Source of the DNA: Apiotrichum sp. Y4204
Taxonomy: Eukaryota > Basidiomycota > Tremellomycetes > Trichosporonales > Trichosporonaceae
DNA length: 64,000 nt
Assembly: GCA_025531455.1 (NCBI GenBank)
Contig: JAMYHL010000007.1
Coordinates: 806,001-870,000, forward strand
Reading direction: 5' to 3'
Positions 53,601 to 64,000 of the stretch are shown piece by piece. Both the position numbers and the translations under genes were made by a program. How positions within the stretch are numbered: position 1 is the stretch's first letter; each line of letters begins with the position of its first letter. The notes under the pieces were generated by a model that had not been told where the DNA came from, searched no databases, and saw only the letters and a list, made by a program, of their open reading frames with translations.

Positions 53601-56592
53601 AATGTCATCACACTGAAGAGAATGTCCTCGCGCGGAGGAGGTCGGAGGACGGCGCATGGCGGGCACGGTGTCTTGACCGTGTTTGCGTGGACATGCACAA
53701 AGGTCAAACAACCCGCAGCCCGCATGATCCGCGCGCGTGCAGCCAAATCATGAAGTCACCGGTGATGCAGAAATATTTTCGGCTATGAGAGGCATTACTC
53801 AATTATGCCCGCGCGCCGCAAAAGCCACAGGTCAGGGTAGTCAGACATCAGACGGTGACTGTATGACAGGCAGTTCACTGGATCACTGGGTCCATCACCG
53901 TATGCGCAACTGTGAGTTGCTGGAACAGCATGGGTTGCACGCGACGTGGTGTCATGTACGCCATGACCCTTCTCCTGCCCTCCAAGAAGTACTCGACAGG
54001 GAACGGGAAGGGTGGCGCTCGTTCGGGCACGTGCAAATCGAACCATCAGGCCATCAGGCCATTAGGCAACCCCCGGGGCAATTTTCTGTCCCACAACCCT
54101 TGGTTTTTCCCCGGAATTTACAGGTTGCAGTGCGCAGCGGCGAATGCTCGATGTTCCATCCACGAGCGAGGTCGTATCTGGGAGCTGGAAGTCGATCAGT
54201 CACTGCCCAGCCGTCCCTGATGCGTCTCCTACACACTATGGCCAATGTGCCCAGTCGCGTGTAAAAAAAAAAACCCGACGCTGTGCCTGGCCGAGTTGGG
54301 GGCATCAGACGACAGAGACGATAGAGTTTGCCGCTCTTCTGGTAGGTTTAGCCGCCATGCCAAGGGGCTTTTTTTTTTCTTCTTTTTTTTTTCTTGTGCT
54401 GCTTGTGCTCGATTTCTCCGAGGTCGCGTCAATGCAACAGTGGACAATGCCGTAGCGTCCGATCAACGCTGAGTTCGCTCCGCGAGATTGGTACTGGTGA
54501 GCCTGTGGCCGCCCAGATTAGGCGCAGAATAGAATACGTACGGCATCGGAATGCGCTTGCGACGGGCCTGGCACTCGATCCTGCGAGGAACGAGCCAGTT
54601 ACAAGGTTTGCATCCCGACCACGCAGCGTTGAGCCAAACGCGCGCTTCCAATAGGACGCATCGCGCTATCGCGCAGACGGCTTGAGCTGAGAGCGCAGAG
54701 GACGTGTTCCTCCATTTCGCCCCCGATCGTATCGGGAATGAACAACGGCATCGGGTGTGCTTCTGTCAAAGAAACTCTTGCGTATAGGCTAATCACCCCC
54801 CCCATGTTCTTGGAACACCATACCAGCTGTGCAGCGGGACCCTGGGTTGTCGCAAAATTCCAAGGCGCAATCTCGTGGCCTTTGCGAGATAGAGAAGTCT
54901 GCAGTGAGAGCACGGAAGTGGGAGATGATGCCCGAGAAAAATACCAAACAAAATGGTGGTCATAATGACAAAAAATTAGGGGCAGCATACCATCCCGCGC
55001 CGGGCGCCACCTGGCCGCCACAGGACCGCCACCATGGGACACATTGTGGGACACTGCAAAGACGCTCCGGGCACTCTCTCTGGGCAGCCACCTTGTCGTG
55101 GCCCTGGCTGTTCAGTTCATTAACCTTGTGGCCGCCATCGTCCCCCTCGGATCCTCGGACCCCTCGGTCCCTCGGCGGCCCTGAACGCCACGGCATACCC
55201 TCGGCACGCACAGACACTGAGGGAGGGGCGAGTGGGGCGGGCTGCGGGGCGTGGCGCCGACGCGCGTGCACGAGAACGAGAAAACGAGAGTGACCGCCAC
55301 AGGTGCAGAACGAGAGAGAAAGTCTAGACGTGCATGGCGAAAGACACCGAGGCAGAGGGATCCGACATGTGGCCTATGGATTGCAGAACCGCAAATTGAA
55401 CGGCGACCCTCTACTCGAGAGCCCGCCAACCCTCGGTCCTCGGCTTTGTCGAGACATGATCCTGTCGTATGTGAGTCATGATTGCCTGCGCGCCGGTCAT
55501 GACAGCCACCCACCTCACGAATCGGGCGAAACAGCAGGAAAGGGTCGGGAGCGTATGAGAGGATCAGAGGACCTCAGACCCACAGACCTGCAGACCTGTG
55601 GACCTGAAGAGCTGCCCGGTCAAGTGACATCCGCGGGGTATGAGGCCCAGAAACGGATCAGGTCTTCCGCAGAGGTAGCCGCCTGGACAGATGGAGCTCT
55701 GGCGAGACGCCGCTGCTGCACCGCGGGGAATTGTTGTGTACAGGACAGGAACGGTTACTCCCCTCATCCGCTCCTTACGACAATCGTCCACTCTCTCCTC
55801 AGTCTCCCCCAAGGTCCCTCTGAGATTCCGGTCGAGATGGGTGTTATAGATGGATCGAGACAGGACAAGTGATCGAAGTCGCGCGGTCGGAGCCGCGTCG
55901 CTCTCACCCTGTGCGCGCCAACCACCCCCGGGCGACGCCTCGACAGCGCATCTGCCGTGCGGCCTCCCTCTGCACCTCTACATCCTGCTCGCCTCTACTT
56001 TCCTCTGTTGGCCAAGATGTCAACCGCGTCTTGATATAATTAGCCCACCATCATTCTGCGTTAGCGACTTGCATATCCTCCTCCCCCTTTCTCTCTACTC
56101 CTTCTCCTTCTTACCACCGGCTCCACTGTCGTTCCCGCCTTCGGAACCACGCCACAGTTCCAACAACCGCGGCTGCCACTGTACACACTACCTTTATCGT
56201 TCATCGCTACTTTCGCTGGTCCCATTCCCTACACTACTGCTGGCTGCTACTTAGATCATACCACCCTCCTCCCCCCACGTACATCAACCTTCTGCACCTC
56301 ACCCACCCATCCTTGCTGATTGCTGCTGCCGGGCACCTCGCTTGCCATCGTATTACATCATTGCCCGTCGACTGTTCCGCCCCCCCCCCCAACGCCCCTC
56401 CTTCGTTTGTTTCTATCACGGTTCTGCATTCATACAAGTAGACCTTGAGACTGTTGTGTTCCCCTCGTGCTTGCCCCTCGACCACAACACATCTGTCACT
56501 ACTGGTCGACACATTCTATCACTTTCGCAGTCGACACTTGTCCTGCGTTCGCCAAAACCATCACCGACCACCCACCACACATTCCCTCCACC
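47688..56592. other. 8.9-kb ORF-free region beginning at a tRNA cluster
   Basis: No supported gene on either strand. ORFs reach about 220 codons but have no domain, no coherent splice signals and no codon bias like the neighbouring genes. Seen in it: a direct repeat of GTGACTAACCG near 49279-49300; GGATCC/TCCAGGATC word clusters at 52285-52410; A11 and T9 tracts with a T/C-rich stretch at 54260-54400; CTCGGWCC words at 55140-55180; overlapping CAGACCTG/GGACCTGA words at 55560-55620; and a long C/T-rich stretch (55900-56590) that is probably the leader of the next gene. No rRNA, snRNA or transposase was recognised. Confidence 0.4.
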
Positions 56593-58460
56593 ATGAAGTC
56601 TGTTTTCAACCGGAGGAGGAAGGTGATGTCTCTCCTCCCCGCTGGCCGGGACGCGGAGACCATAACTCTGCGTGTGCTCGTCGACTCGGGCCCAGCAGCC
56701 CGCGACATGTTTGCTATCCGTGTGACTGCCGACGATTCCATCGAGACTATCCGTGCCGCCGTCGCCAACCAGATTGGTATCTCAAGCATGTGTCTCTTCA
56801 AGGTGAGCTCTGGTTCCAGTGTTCCAGTGATCGGCCGAGTGTTTTGTCCTGTGCTGCGCATTCGTCATATGATCGGGGGGGGTGGGCGAGAGGGTCTTGC
56901 AAGCCTCGACGCCACCCGTAGTGCACCCGACACAGAAGAGATCGACGTCTGCAAATGCCAATGCCCAATGCATGCATGGCATTGGCAGTTGACGAGAGGT
57001 CTATTAGTTGTCTCGCATTCATATTCTTCGGCGTTTGGACCGCTCCGTCCGTCCGCCCGCCCGCCTCGCCTCGCTTCGAGGTAGTGCCAAGCGGGGGCCG
57101 CGACCAGGGTCCAACAGCCGAGTCCAGCTCCAAAGTTGTTTAATGCCCGGTTATCTTAGTCGAGGGCTGACATTTTTTCCCTTCACAGGTATCCATTCCA
57201 TGGCAAGCACAGTATGAAGCAAGTGCATACGCAACTCGCTACGGAGCCTCTCCGTCGTTGCTCTCGGTATTCCCGGGCTGGAATCTCGATGATCCATCGC
57301 AGCTCGCCGCGTCCGGAGGCGCCGACTTTCCAGCCTACATCCAGGGTTCAGGATCCCTTCGTTCTCGTCGGCGAGGCAATACGTTTCCACAAGCAGCAGA
57401 TGTCACCGTCCGACACTGGTTCCCTATCGGAGCAGACGACGACAAGATCAACATTCTGGTGCGCACAGCGTCCATCTCGAGTCTTGACTGGGCAAGACCA
57501 CCTTCTCCACCGATCACGCTAGCTGTTCGCTTTGCCCACGACAGGCGCCGTCGCGCAGGGCTCCCCTCCCTCCCCTCCCCGGGATTCAAGGGCGCTGGCG
57601 ATTGCGTTCTGGTCGACATTTCTCCGGACGCGACGGTCGCCGAGCTCAAGGTGTCACTCCTCTTGGCTGCCGGACGCCCGGCCCCGGCAGGTCTCCTCGA
57701 CGCGATTATCCTCTGGCGTGTGGAAATGACAGAGCCGGAGCTGCAAGCAGTCGAGCTCTCAGGTGGGCTTTCGCGCGGGCGCCGGCCGTCTCCGTACCCT
57801 CCCCATGCTCTTCCACCTCTATGCCTCGACAACGCCGAGACCCGTATTGGCGACTACCTGCCCAACTTCAGGTCACAACGCGGGAACCCGCGCAGCGTGA
57901 CTATCTCAGCATGGGTGAACCCCGCAGCGGCCGATGAGCTTGCGCCACGTTCCGCCATTCCTCGCTTCCAGTATCCTATGCCTGATGTGCTTCCTCCACC
58001 AACGCGTGCGCCGCTGCGTCCCCTGCCCCAACTAAGTTTTGACTCGCCAACTCCGTCAACTTCTAGTGACTCGACCGCGAGCTGGGGCTCATCAAACACC
58101 ACCACTTTCCTCTCCCCTTCCACTTCCACATCCACATCCACTTCCATTTCCAATTCCACTCATCGCTGCTGTCCCGGTCGGCACGACGGTGGCCTCATTG
58201 GTCTTGGCATCATCATGTCGCCAATGTCAGCAGCACACTCGGTGTCCGACCACGGAAGCAGCGATGACGAAGCCTTCTCGTGGCCCCCGACGCCGGTCGT
58301 CGGTGGGGACAGCGATGAAGCGACCTGGCTTGGCCCCTCACCCACTGCTCCTGCATGGGGCCACGAAGGCGACCCCGAGCCCGATCGCGAGCAGGCCACC
58401 ACTCCCAAGGGCTTTTCTCAGACCGATATGCCTGCTTACGGCAATACATTTGTACTCTAA
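56593..58460 (+). CDS. Protein with two ubiquitin-like (Crinkler-N-like) segments
   Basis: Exons 56593-56802 and 57189-58460; 493 aa. Segment 1 (about 22-75) reads ITLRVLVDSG...FAIRVTADDSIETIRAAVANQI...LFKVSIP. Segment 2 (about 180-240) reads CVLVDISPDATVAELKVSLLL...LLDAIILWRVEM. Both follow the ubiquitin-like pattern V.V....TV..LK..I......L.LWRV.. found in Crinkler-type N-terminal domains and many fungal proteins. The C-terminal 200 residues are Pro/Ser/Thr-rich and disordered-looking, with an acidic patch (SDHGSSDDEAFSWPPTP). There is no C-terminal catalytic domain. Function is unknown. The 386-nt intron has GTGAGC and CTGAC plus a pyrimidine tract before CACAG. Confidence 0.7.
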
Positions 58461-61009
58461 TTCCCTGTTTCAGAGCAATCCAATCCAATCCAATCCATCA
58501 ATCAATTCGCATTCCTACCTAATCTTTCATTGCATCTTGTAACGGTAGATAGCAGTCATGTATCCATCACTTGCTTTCATTGTCCTAATCGCGCGGCATG
58601 GATCTCTGGGAACACCCGATGTCGGCATGGAGCGGAATGAGGGCGGTACCGTGTCGTCGCGCGCGGAATAATATCAATCATGCTGTGGCGCCGATTGTGA
58701 GTTAAACGTGCCGCGTGAGCGTGACTTGTTAAAAAGTTGACAATCGGCGTTGCCTATCCATCTTTGACAGCCGCACAAGTCACCGGCGTCTCCTTGATCA
58801 CGATTGTCACGTTGGTACGTACCGTGGCTCCGATCTCAATCAAAGAGGCCTATCCCGTCCCAGGTTCCCGATCGTGCGTGCGAGACATCACGCGCGGTGG
58901 ACGCGGATGAGAACAATAAAGAATGTTCAAGTCGACGATCGGGTCACACGTCGAGTCCGAGTCCAAGTGACAGGTCACACGTCCATGAATGCGAATGTCC
59001 AGGCGCTCTTAAAGGTCGTGCGTGTCGCAGATCGCACGGCTCTGCGCATTCCCCGTGGCTGGCGCCTCCTACCCTTTTGCCTTTGCCGTCCACATCATGT
59101 GCTGGGGAAGATCTTCAGACGCCATTGTCCGCAAAGTCTGCACAGATCGACCCAAGCCGTATCTTGCTTCTCCCGCTGGACGGTTCTTGAAGCTGTCGTG
59201 ACCCGCGGATCGAGCTCTGATCTTTGATATTGCCTCATCTTCAGCGGTGGGCCGTGGCGCGTAACAATTCAGACAGACGACTACTGACGCGCTCCTCGGG
59301 ACAAGCATGATACCACTGCGAGCCCAACACCTGCCCCGCAATCCAACGGCGGCCATGTCCACTTGCTTGGTGCGGGTCTTCCAAGTCTTATCGCGACAGC
59401 GTAATCGGCGTAATCTTTGCTGGCAAATCCAAGAACAACGCACTGCGGGCCGCGATCAAAATGGTATAAAGAGTCGACGACGTCAGAGGCGTCTGCGGCA
59501 GTCACCTGCGCTTCTTGCTTTTTGGAGGGCGGAACTCCTCCCAGATTGCAGCTCCATTCTCACTCGTGCAGTGGCATTTTGCATTCCAGCACTCAGGTCG
59601 GACACAAAGGTAGTTGGTGCCGTTTGGTGTCGGAGGCTGACAAGCTGACAAGCTGACAAGACAAGCTGACGAGCGTTTGACAACAACCACTTGCAACAGG
59701 AACCCAGCTCGGATCGCCTGTCGAGATCGTCCAGCACGGAATGTGGCATATCGATAGGGTGCGGCTTGGCGCTTGGCCAATACAGTGAGGTGGGTGGCGC
59801 CAGATTGCGTGGGGGCTCGAGAAGGGGGAGCTGGACCAGGTACTCGTGGGCATCCGATATCTGGTATATCTGGGCAGCTGCTCGGCGCGCTAGTGCTAGC
59901 GCGTAGCACGTAGCTCACTAGTTGTCGTTACTAGCGTCTGCAAAACCAAGATGGATTCGCCAGAAACGAGATATCGGAAAGCCAAGACAGTGGGAGTGGT
60001 TGTGCCGCTCCCCAGAAGGGCTTGGATGGAGCTCGGGCACGACGTTTCGCCGCGACGACGAGGCCGATGCCCACCCACCGAGGTCTGTGGACTGGGTTCG
60101 ACGGTGCGCTCGGCGAGAGAATGGACGTCACATACTGGACTGCATCCTCAGAATTCTCCGCTTCGAGCGCTGGTGGTTATATACGAGTACTTTGGACAAC
60201 GCTGGAAAGAACGTGTCGAGGAAAAGCATGACGGTCGGCACAATCATGGGTAGCGCGACGTCGATCCTTCTCCGGGTCTTACATGTTGATTCTGGCGCTC
60301 GGCACTTGTCCTTCATCCTAAACCATGCAGTTGGTTGCCCCGCGGCGATTGATCGCAAGGGCAATCACATGTTTATCACTCAGATATATAACGGAGCGCG
60401 TCGATTGCGGCGCGAACCAATTCCTTGTTTTTGCGAGACATGTCGGAGCAGAGCAGGATACGCACTTTCAGACTCATCTCTCTGCAACAGCACATACCGC
60501 GGCCCGCGCGCACTCGTTCCCAGCTTCACAGCAGCCATTGCACGGGGCGTCGTTGTTACCTACTGCTTCTTGGCCGACAAGGCTGTCCCCTGGATTTCTG
60601 ACATTCCTCAACATCCGTCGTCGAAACCTCAGATTATTTACAGAAGTGGCTGGCTTGCCGCCTCCACCATGCATGTGCTACTATCGTGAAATACAATTGT
60701 CTGGCCGGGCGACAGTATCCCTGCCGCAGCGCGGGCTGACTGACCCACAATCTATTCGGCGATCCCTATACCCCTCTTTCCATCCGCAGGCCGGTGATCG
60801 GCACTACGCCGTCGCTGCAATTAAAAAACGCCACACAGGCGTCGTCTCTTCGGTTCGCTTGAGTCGTCGAGGTCATGATCGAGGTCGTGAGGTTTCGTCA
60901 ACCGCGGCAAGGCCGGCTTCAACAGCCTCGGGTTCGTTTCCTATTGTGCTGTTACCTGAGAGGCTGCGAGTCCAGTCTTCACCCCCGGCGGAAAGATTGG
61001 TCGGTTTGG
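58461..61009. other. 2.5-kb region without a supported gene
   Basis: Overlapping + strand ORFs of 255 (59922-60689) and 262 codons (60325-61113) lack domains, and the second runs into the antisense of CDC7. Tandem CTGACAAG words occur at 59638-59668. Nothing else recognised. Confidence 0.4.
59638..59668. repeat. Short tandem repeat (AGCTGACA)
   Basis: About four near-copies of CTGACAAG/AGCTGACA in ORF-free sequence; short and imperfect. Confidence 0.6.
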
Positions 61010-63387
61010 CTAGTGCAAAGGCCGCGTGTCCCTCGCACTATGGTCGTCCCAGCCAACATGTTCGTCCAAGACATGGAAGCCGGCGTACTGGTAGTACTCC
61101 TCGTCTAATGTAGCGCCAAATGCTGCGCCGAGAGGGTTGATGCCACTCCGTTCCTGCCAGTGCTCATGCTCGGGACATAGGCAGTCGCGCGAGGGAGGCA
61201 CGCCTTGCCCAAACCGCATTTCCTCCATGATGTCCCCAAAGCGCGCTTTATCTGTGGCGTGTCAGCCCACCATTGCACCCGAGACACCTACGAGTTCCGT
61301 CCGCGGCAACAACGTGCAGGTGGCCGCACTTGCCATCCGTGGGGTCCAGTAGTTCATCCGGCCCGTCGTCAGCTGGGTCCCCTAGGAATCGATGACGCAG
61401 CGCAACTGCCGCCGTCGCACGTGTCGTAGAGTCCAGGCGCAGAAGACGCAAGCAAAGGTCAAGGGCAGCGTCAATCTGAGTGATGTGTTCCAGCGCTTCT
61501 TGAGGTGTCGGGTTCGGTTGATGCGGTGTGTAGAGATCCGGATTAAGACGAAGAATCAGTGCCGCCAGTGAATCCGGAGGATTATCCACAGTGGGCACAT
61601 TAGTCATTATCGTGCGATCTGGGGTTAGGACATGGATTGCCGGCTAAACGAGGCTCACTATGCAGCATTGCGCATCGTTCCATTGCGCCACGTCCAAAGA
61701 CAGCGGCAATCTCCATTAGGCCCTCCACATCATCGGTGGAGTTAAAGATCGGGAACTTGTGAGCGAGGATGGACAATAGCATGATACCGGCAGACCATAT
61801 GTCAATCGCCATGGTTTGGTCCGGACACTTGAGCAGCACCTCGGGTGCGCGGAAGCCTCGAGTGCCAGCGCGATTAGTCTTGATCGGCGGTCGGCTGTCT
61901 TCCTGGCGGAAACCAATGCGGCCTTCACCAGATTTGGCGCGTTTCCGGGCGTCGTAGACTGCTTGTTCCACGGTGACCGTTTCACTAGTTTTGGTGCGGA
62001 CGCCATGGAGAGCTGCACGCGTGGCGGGCTCGTGTTGACATGTGGCACGACGAGGTGGTGTGTACCGCTCGGCCAAACCGAAATCGACAAGGACTCCATG
62101 TCCGCTGGCATAGTCGAAGAGGAAGTTTGCGGGTTTGACGTCGCGATGGATGATACCACGCGAGTGAATGTCTTTGAGTCCGCGCAACAGACAAGTCATG
62201 TACTGCTTGATTTTTGGGGGGTCCATCAGGCGGTAGAAGTAACGGAAGTCGTCCGACTGGTGATATGGGAGCACGATCACAACTTGGTCCTCGTCTCTAA
62301 ACGCCCCGATGAGCGGCGACACATGTCGACAGCCGCGTAGGTTTTCAAGGATGGAGAGTTCGTTCTCGATTCGTGATGGTGAGCTCGTGACAAGAATCTT
62401 CTTCAGCGCAATCTTGATCGTAGACGGTTCGTACGGATCGGTAGCTGAATCCTCGCACCACGACTTGTTGTCATGAAGGTTGTGGAGGACGTCTTGAGCT
62501 AGGTACACGGATGAGAACGTTCCTTCTCCCAGCCTATCGACGACACGATACCGATAACTTCGAAGAGTCTGATTGTAGAGACCTTTTATCGTATACAGGC
62601 TCTGAATGTCACGCTTGACGGCCGTCCGCTCCAGCCACGGTCGATGGTCCATTTCGTACTCATCAGAGTCGCCCGAGTGATAGCTCTCTGGCTCGTCGTA
62701 ATCCTCGTCCTCCTCCATATCCTCATCGCCATCTTCACCGTTCTCTGCGACAAACATCTCCTCCTTGGAGAGACGGCCCTCGAGAACGCGCGTCATGTGA
62801 TCGGATGTACTGCGAGTTGTCCTGGTGTCCGCATCTGCTCGCCGCGCAGACGTCCGTGATGGCCCGGCCTTTGGAGTCGTCTCCTTGTTGCCGTCTTCGC
62901 CGCCGCCCGGTGTATCTGGATCCCTGATGTACTCCATCCAAAAGTTGTTCGCCTCAGGGGTGCCCGGCGCCGCGTCCTCGTCCATGTTGGCGTCCTGGTG
63001 TTTGGCTGCCATGTTCGTTTGGCTGTCGGCCTCATCGCCACCGACCACTATCCCTGGCGTGCCCGACGTCAAAACCTCGTCCTCAACGTAGAACATGTTG
63101 CCCTCGGCCGGGGCACGGTCCATGTCCGCATCGCCGTCGCTGTCCTCGGCATTGAACATATGTCGTGTGTCTTCCCCGCCTTCCCTCAGCCTTCCCTCCT
63201 GCTCGTCGTGCTCGCGCGTCTGTATCTGTTCGGAAAATAGGATGCTTCCCGCCTCGCCCGTCTCGCTCGTGGCCGTAGTCAAAGCCTGTGATGGCGGCGG
63301 CGCAGCGTCACATTGTTCGCCCTCTTCTGCCGTTGTTGCTGCCGGTGGTGTTGGGGGAAGTTGTTGGTCCCGTGATGCTGAAGACAT
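61010..63387 (-). CDS. CDC7: Cdc7 protein kinase (DDK catalytic subunit)
   Basis: Exons 63387-61659, 61618-61292, 61251-61010; 765 aa. The first 270 residues are acidic and disordered (EDGDEDMEEDEDYDEPESY). The kinase domain starts near YRVVDRLGEGTFSSVYLAQ (about 278), with the ATP-binding Lys in IALKKIL, the catalytic loop IIHRDVKPANFLFD, VDFGLAER, then an insert of about 75 residues before GTRGFRAPEVLLKC. This large activation-loop insert is typical of Cdc7. The C lobe continues across two 40-nt introns and ends beyond GQGVPPSRDCLCPEHEHW. With Dbf4 it phosphorylates Mcm2-7 to fire replication origins. The start at 63387 (MSSASRDQQLPPTPP) is the most likely of several in-frame ATGs; one at 63681 lies further upstream. 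Confidence 0.92.
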
Positions 63388-64000
63388 TGGCGAAGAAGTG
63401 GATGGGAGGAAAAGGGTATCAGTCGGAGTGGTTGCCGCCGTCGTGGCTATCGTAGAGGAGTGGTGCGCAGCGTGTCGTTGGAAGTTGTTGTATGCTGTTG
63501 AAGTTGAATGTTGAATGCTATGTTTTGAAGAGCTGTGACTGTCAACAACAAATCGCTCCGCTCCAGGGTACGGGTCCAACCAGATCGGGTTGACCAGAGT
63601 TGACTGTGTGCATCTGTATGCATCTGCCAAGGTCAGGCGCGTGCCCAGACGCGTGTTGGTGCGTGCACGCGCACCATGCACAGACCTACAGACGGCACAT
63701 CATTATGTAAACATCCGGATTCCCACCAAGCAAAAACTTTATGCTTCCGTGGACCGCAGAAAAGGCCTGTCCCCCGTGCACAGGCCAGAACGCCGCCGAT
63801 CCCGGCCATCCCCGGCTCGCCACCGTGTTTGGAGCGTGACGTCATTTTGATCCCAAGTTGGCCCGAACAATGGTGTCGAGGGGAGCACGGACCGTTCAGG
63901 ACGTCCAGGTCTACTTCATCTGCTTCGCGTTCGATTTCTCTCGAGCATCCTCACTCTGCGTATTTGCCGAGATATATCGGAATCACCTCTCGAGAAACGT
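63388..64000. other. Upstream region of CDC7 to window end
   Basis: About 600 bases with no supported gene. The open frame of CDC7 extends upstream to 63681, so a longer N terminus cannot be excluded. Confidence 0.35.

Noticed and set aside
47654..56592. Retrotransposon remnant in the gene-free block
   Set aside because: I searched by eye for long terminal repeats, reverse transcriptase or integrase motifs and saw none; a library search would be decisive.
60325..61113. Plus-strand ORF of 262 codons, and the 255-codon ORF at 59922-60689
   Set aside because: No domain and no splice support. The first overlaps the true C-terminal exon of CDC7 on the other strand.

Overview
The window is nuclear DNA from an intron-rich, GC-rich fungus. 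Gene content (Rsc4-type tandem bromodomain protein, Hos3-type deacetylase, SRA-YDG protein, KPWE-motif protein, Ima1, Nuf2, Cdc7), CTGAC/CTAAC branch points, many very short introns and intron-bearing tRNA genes suggest a basidiomycete yeast of the Tremellomycetes, perhaps Trichosporonales. The taxonomic placement is inference. I rebuilt gene models by hand from splice signals and frame. Every multi-exon model below keeps an intact frame across all its junctions.

Layout. 1-3,046: the end of a gene, then tRNA-Gln, tRNA-Pro and tRNA-Asp, each with an intron. 3,047-12,693: a DUF3421/DM9 protein, sulfiredoxin, the divergent ribosomal genes RPP1 and RPL7, and a KPWE (Pex39-like) protein. 13,085-20,733: three chromatin genes in a row, namely an SRA-YDG reader, an Rsc4-like tandem bromodomain protein and a Hos3-like deacetylase. 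22,260-23,940: a fungal protein I cannot name. 23,941-29,306: 5.4 kb with no gene I can support. 29,307-46,226: a dense block with an HSL-type hydrolase, a 12-exon mitochondrial carrier, VPS28, NUF2, condensin YCG1, a multi-pass membrane protein, COX16 and an Ima1/Samp1-like nuclear membrane protein. 46,517-47,653: tRNA-Ala(AGC), tRNA-Ala(CGC) and tRNA-Glu(CTC), all with introns. 47,654-56,592: 8.9 kb without a recognisable gene. 56,593-58,460: a protein with two ubiquitin-like (Crinkler-N-like) segments. 58,461-61,009: no supported gene. 61,010-63,387: the Cdc7 kinase of DDK.

How the genes relate. Most neighbours are divergent or convergent pairs with short shared intergenic regions: RPP1/RPL7, RSC4-like/HOS3, carrier/VPS28, NUF2/YCG1 and COX16/IMA1 diverge. 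Chromosome-biology genes are over-represented: SRA reader, bromodomain remodeller subunit, deacetylase, outer-kinetochore Nuf2, condensin, Ima1 and Cdc7. Nothing shows that they form an operon-like unit.

The main unusual signals are 33-38 nt introns in 16 of the 64 introns I modelled, 10-nt and 15-nt coding microexons in the carrier gene, introns in all six tRNA genes, a pair of Ala tRNA genes that differ only in the anticodon arm, and the ORF-free stretch beginning at a tRNA cluster.
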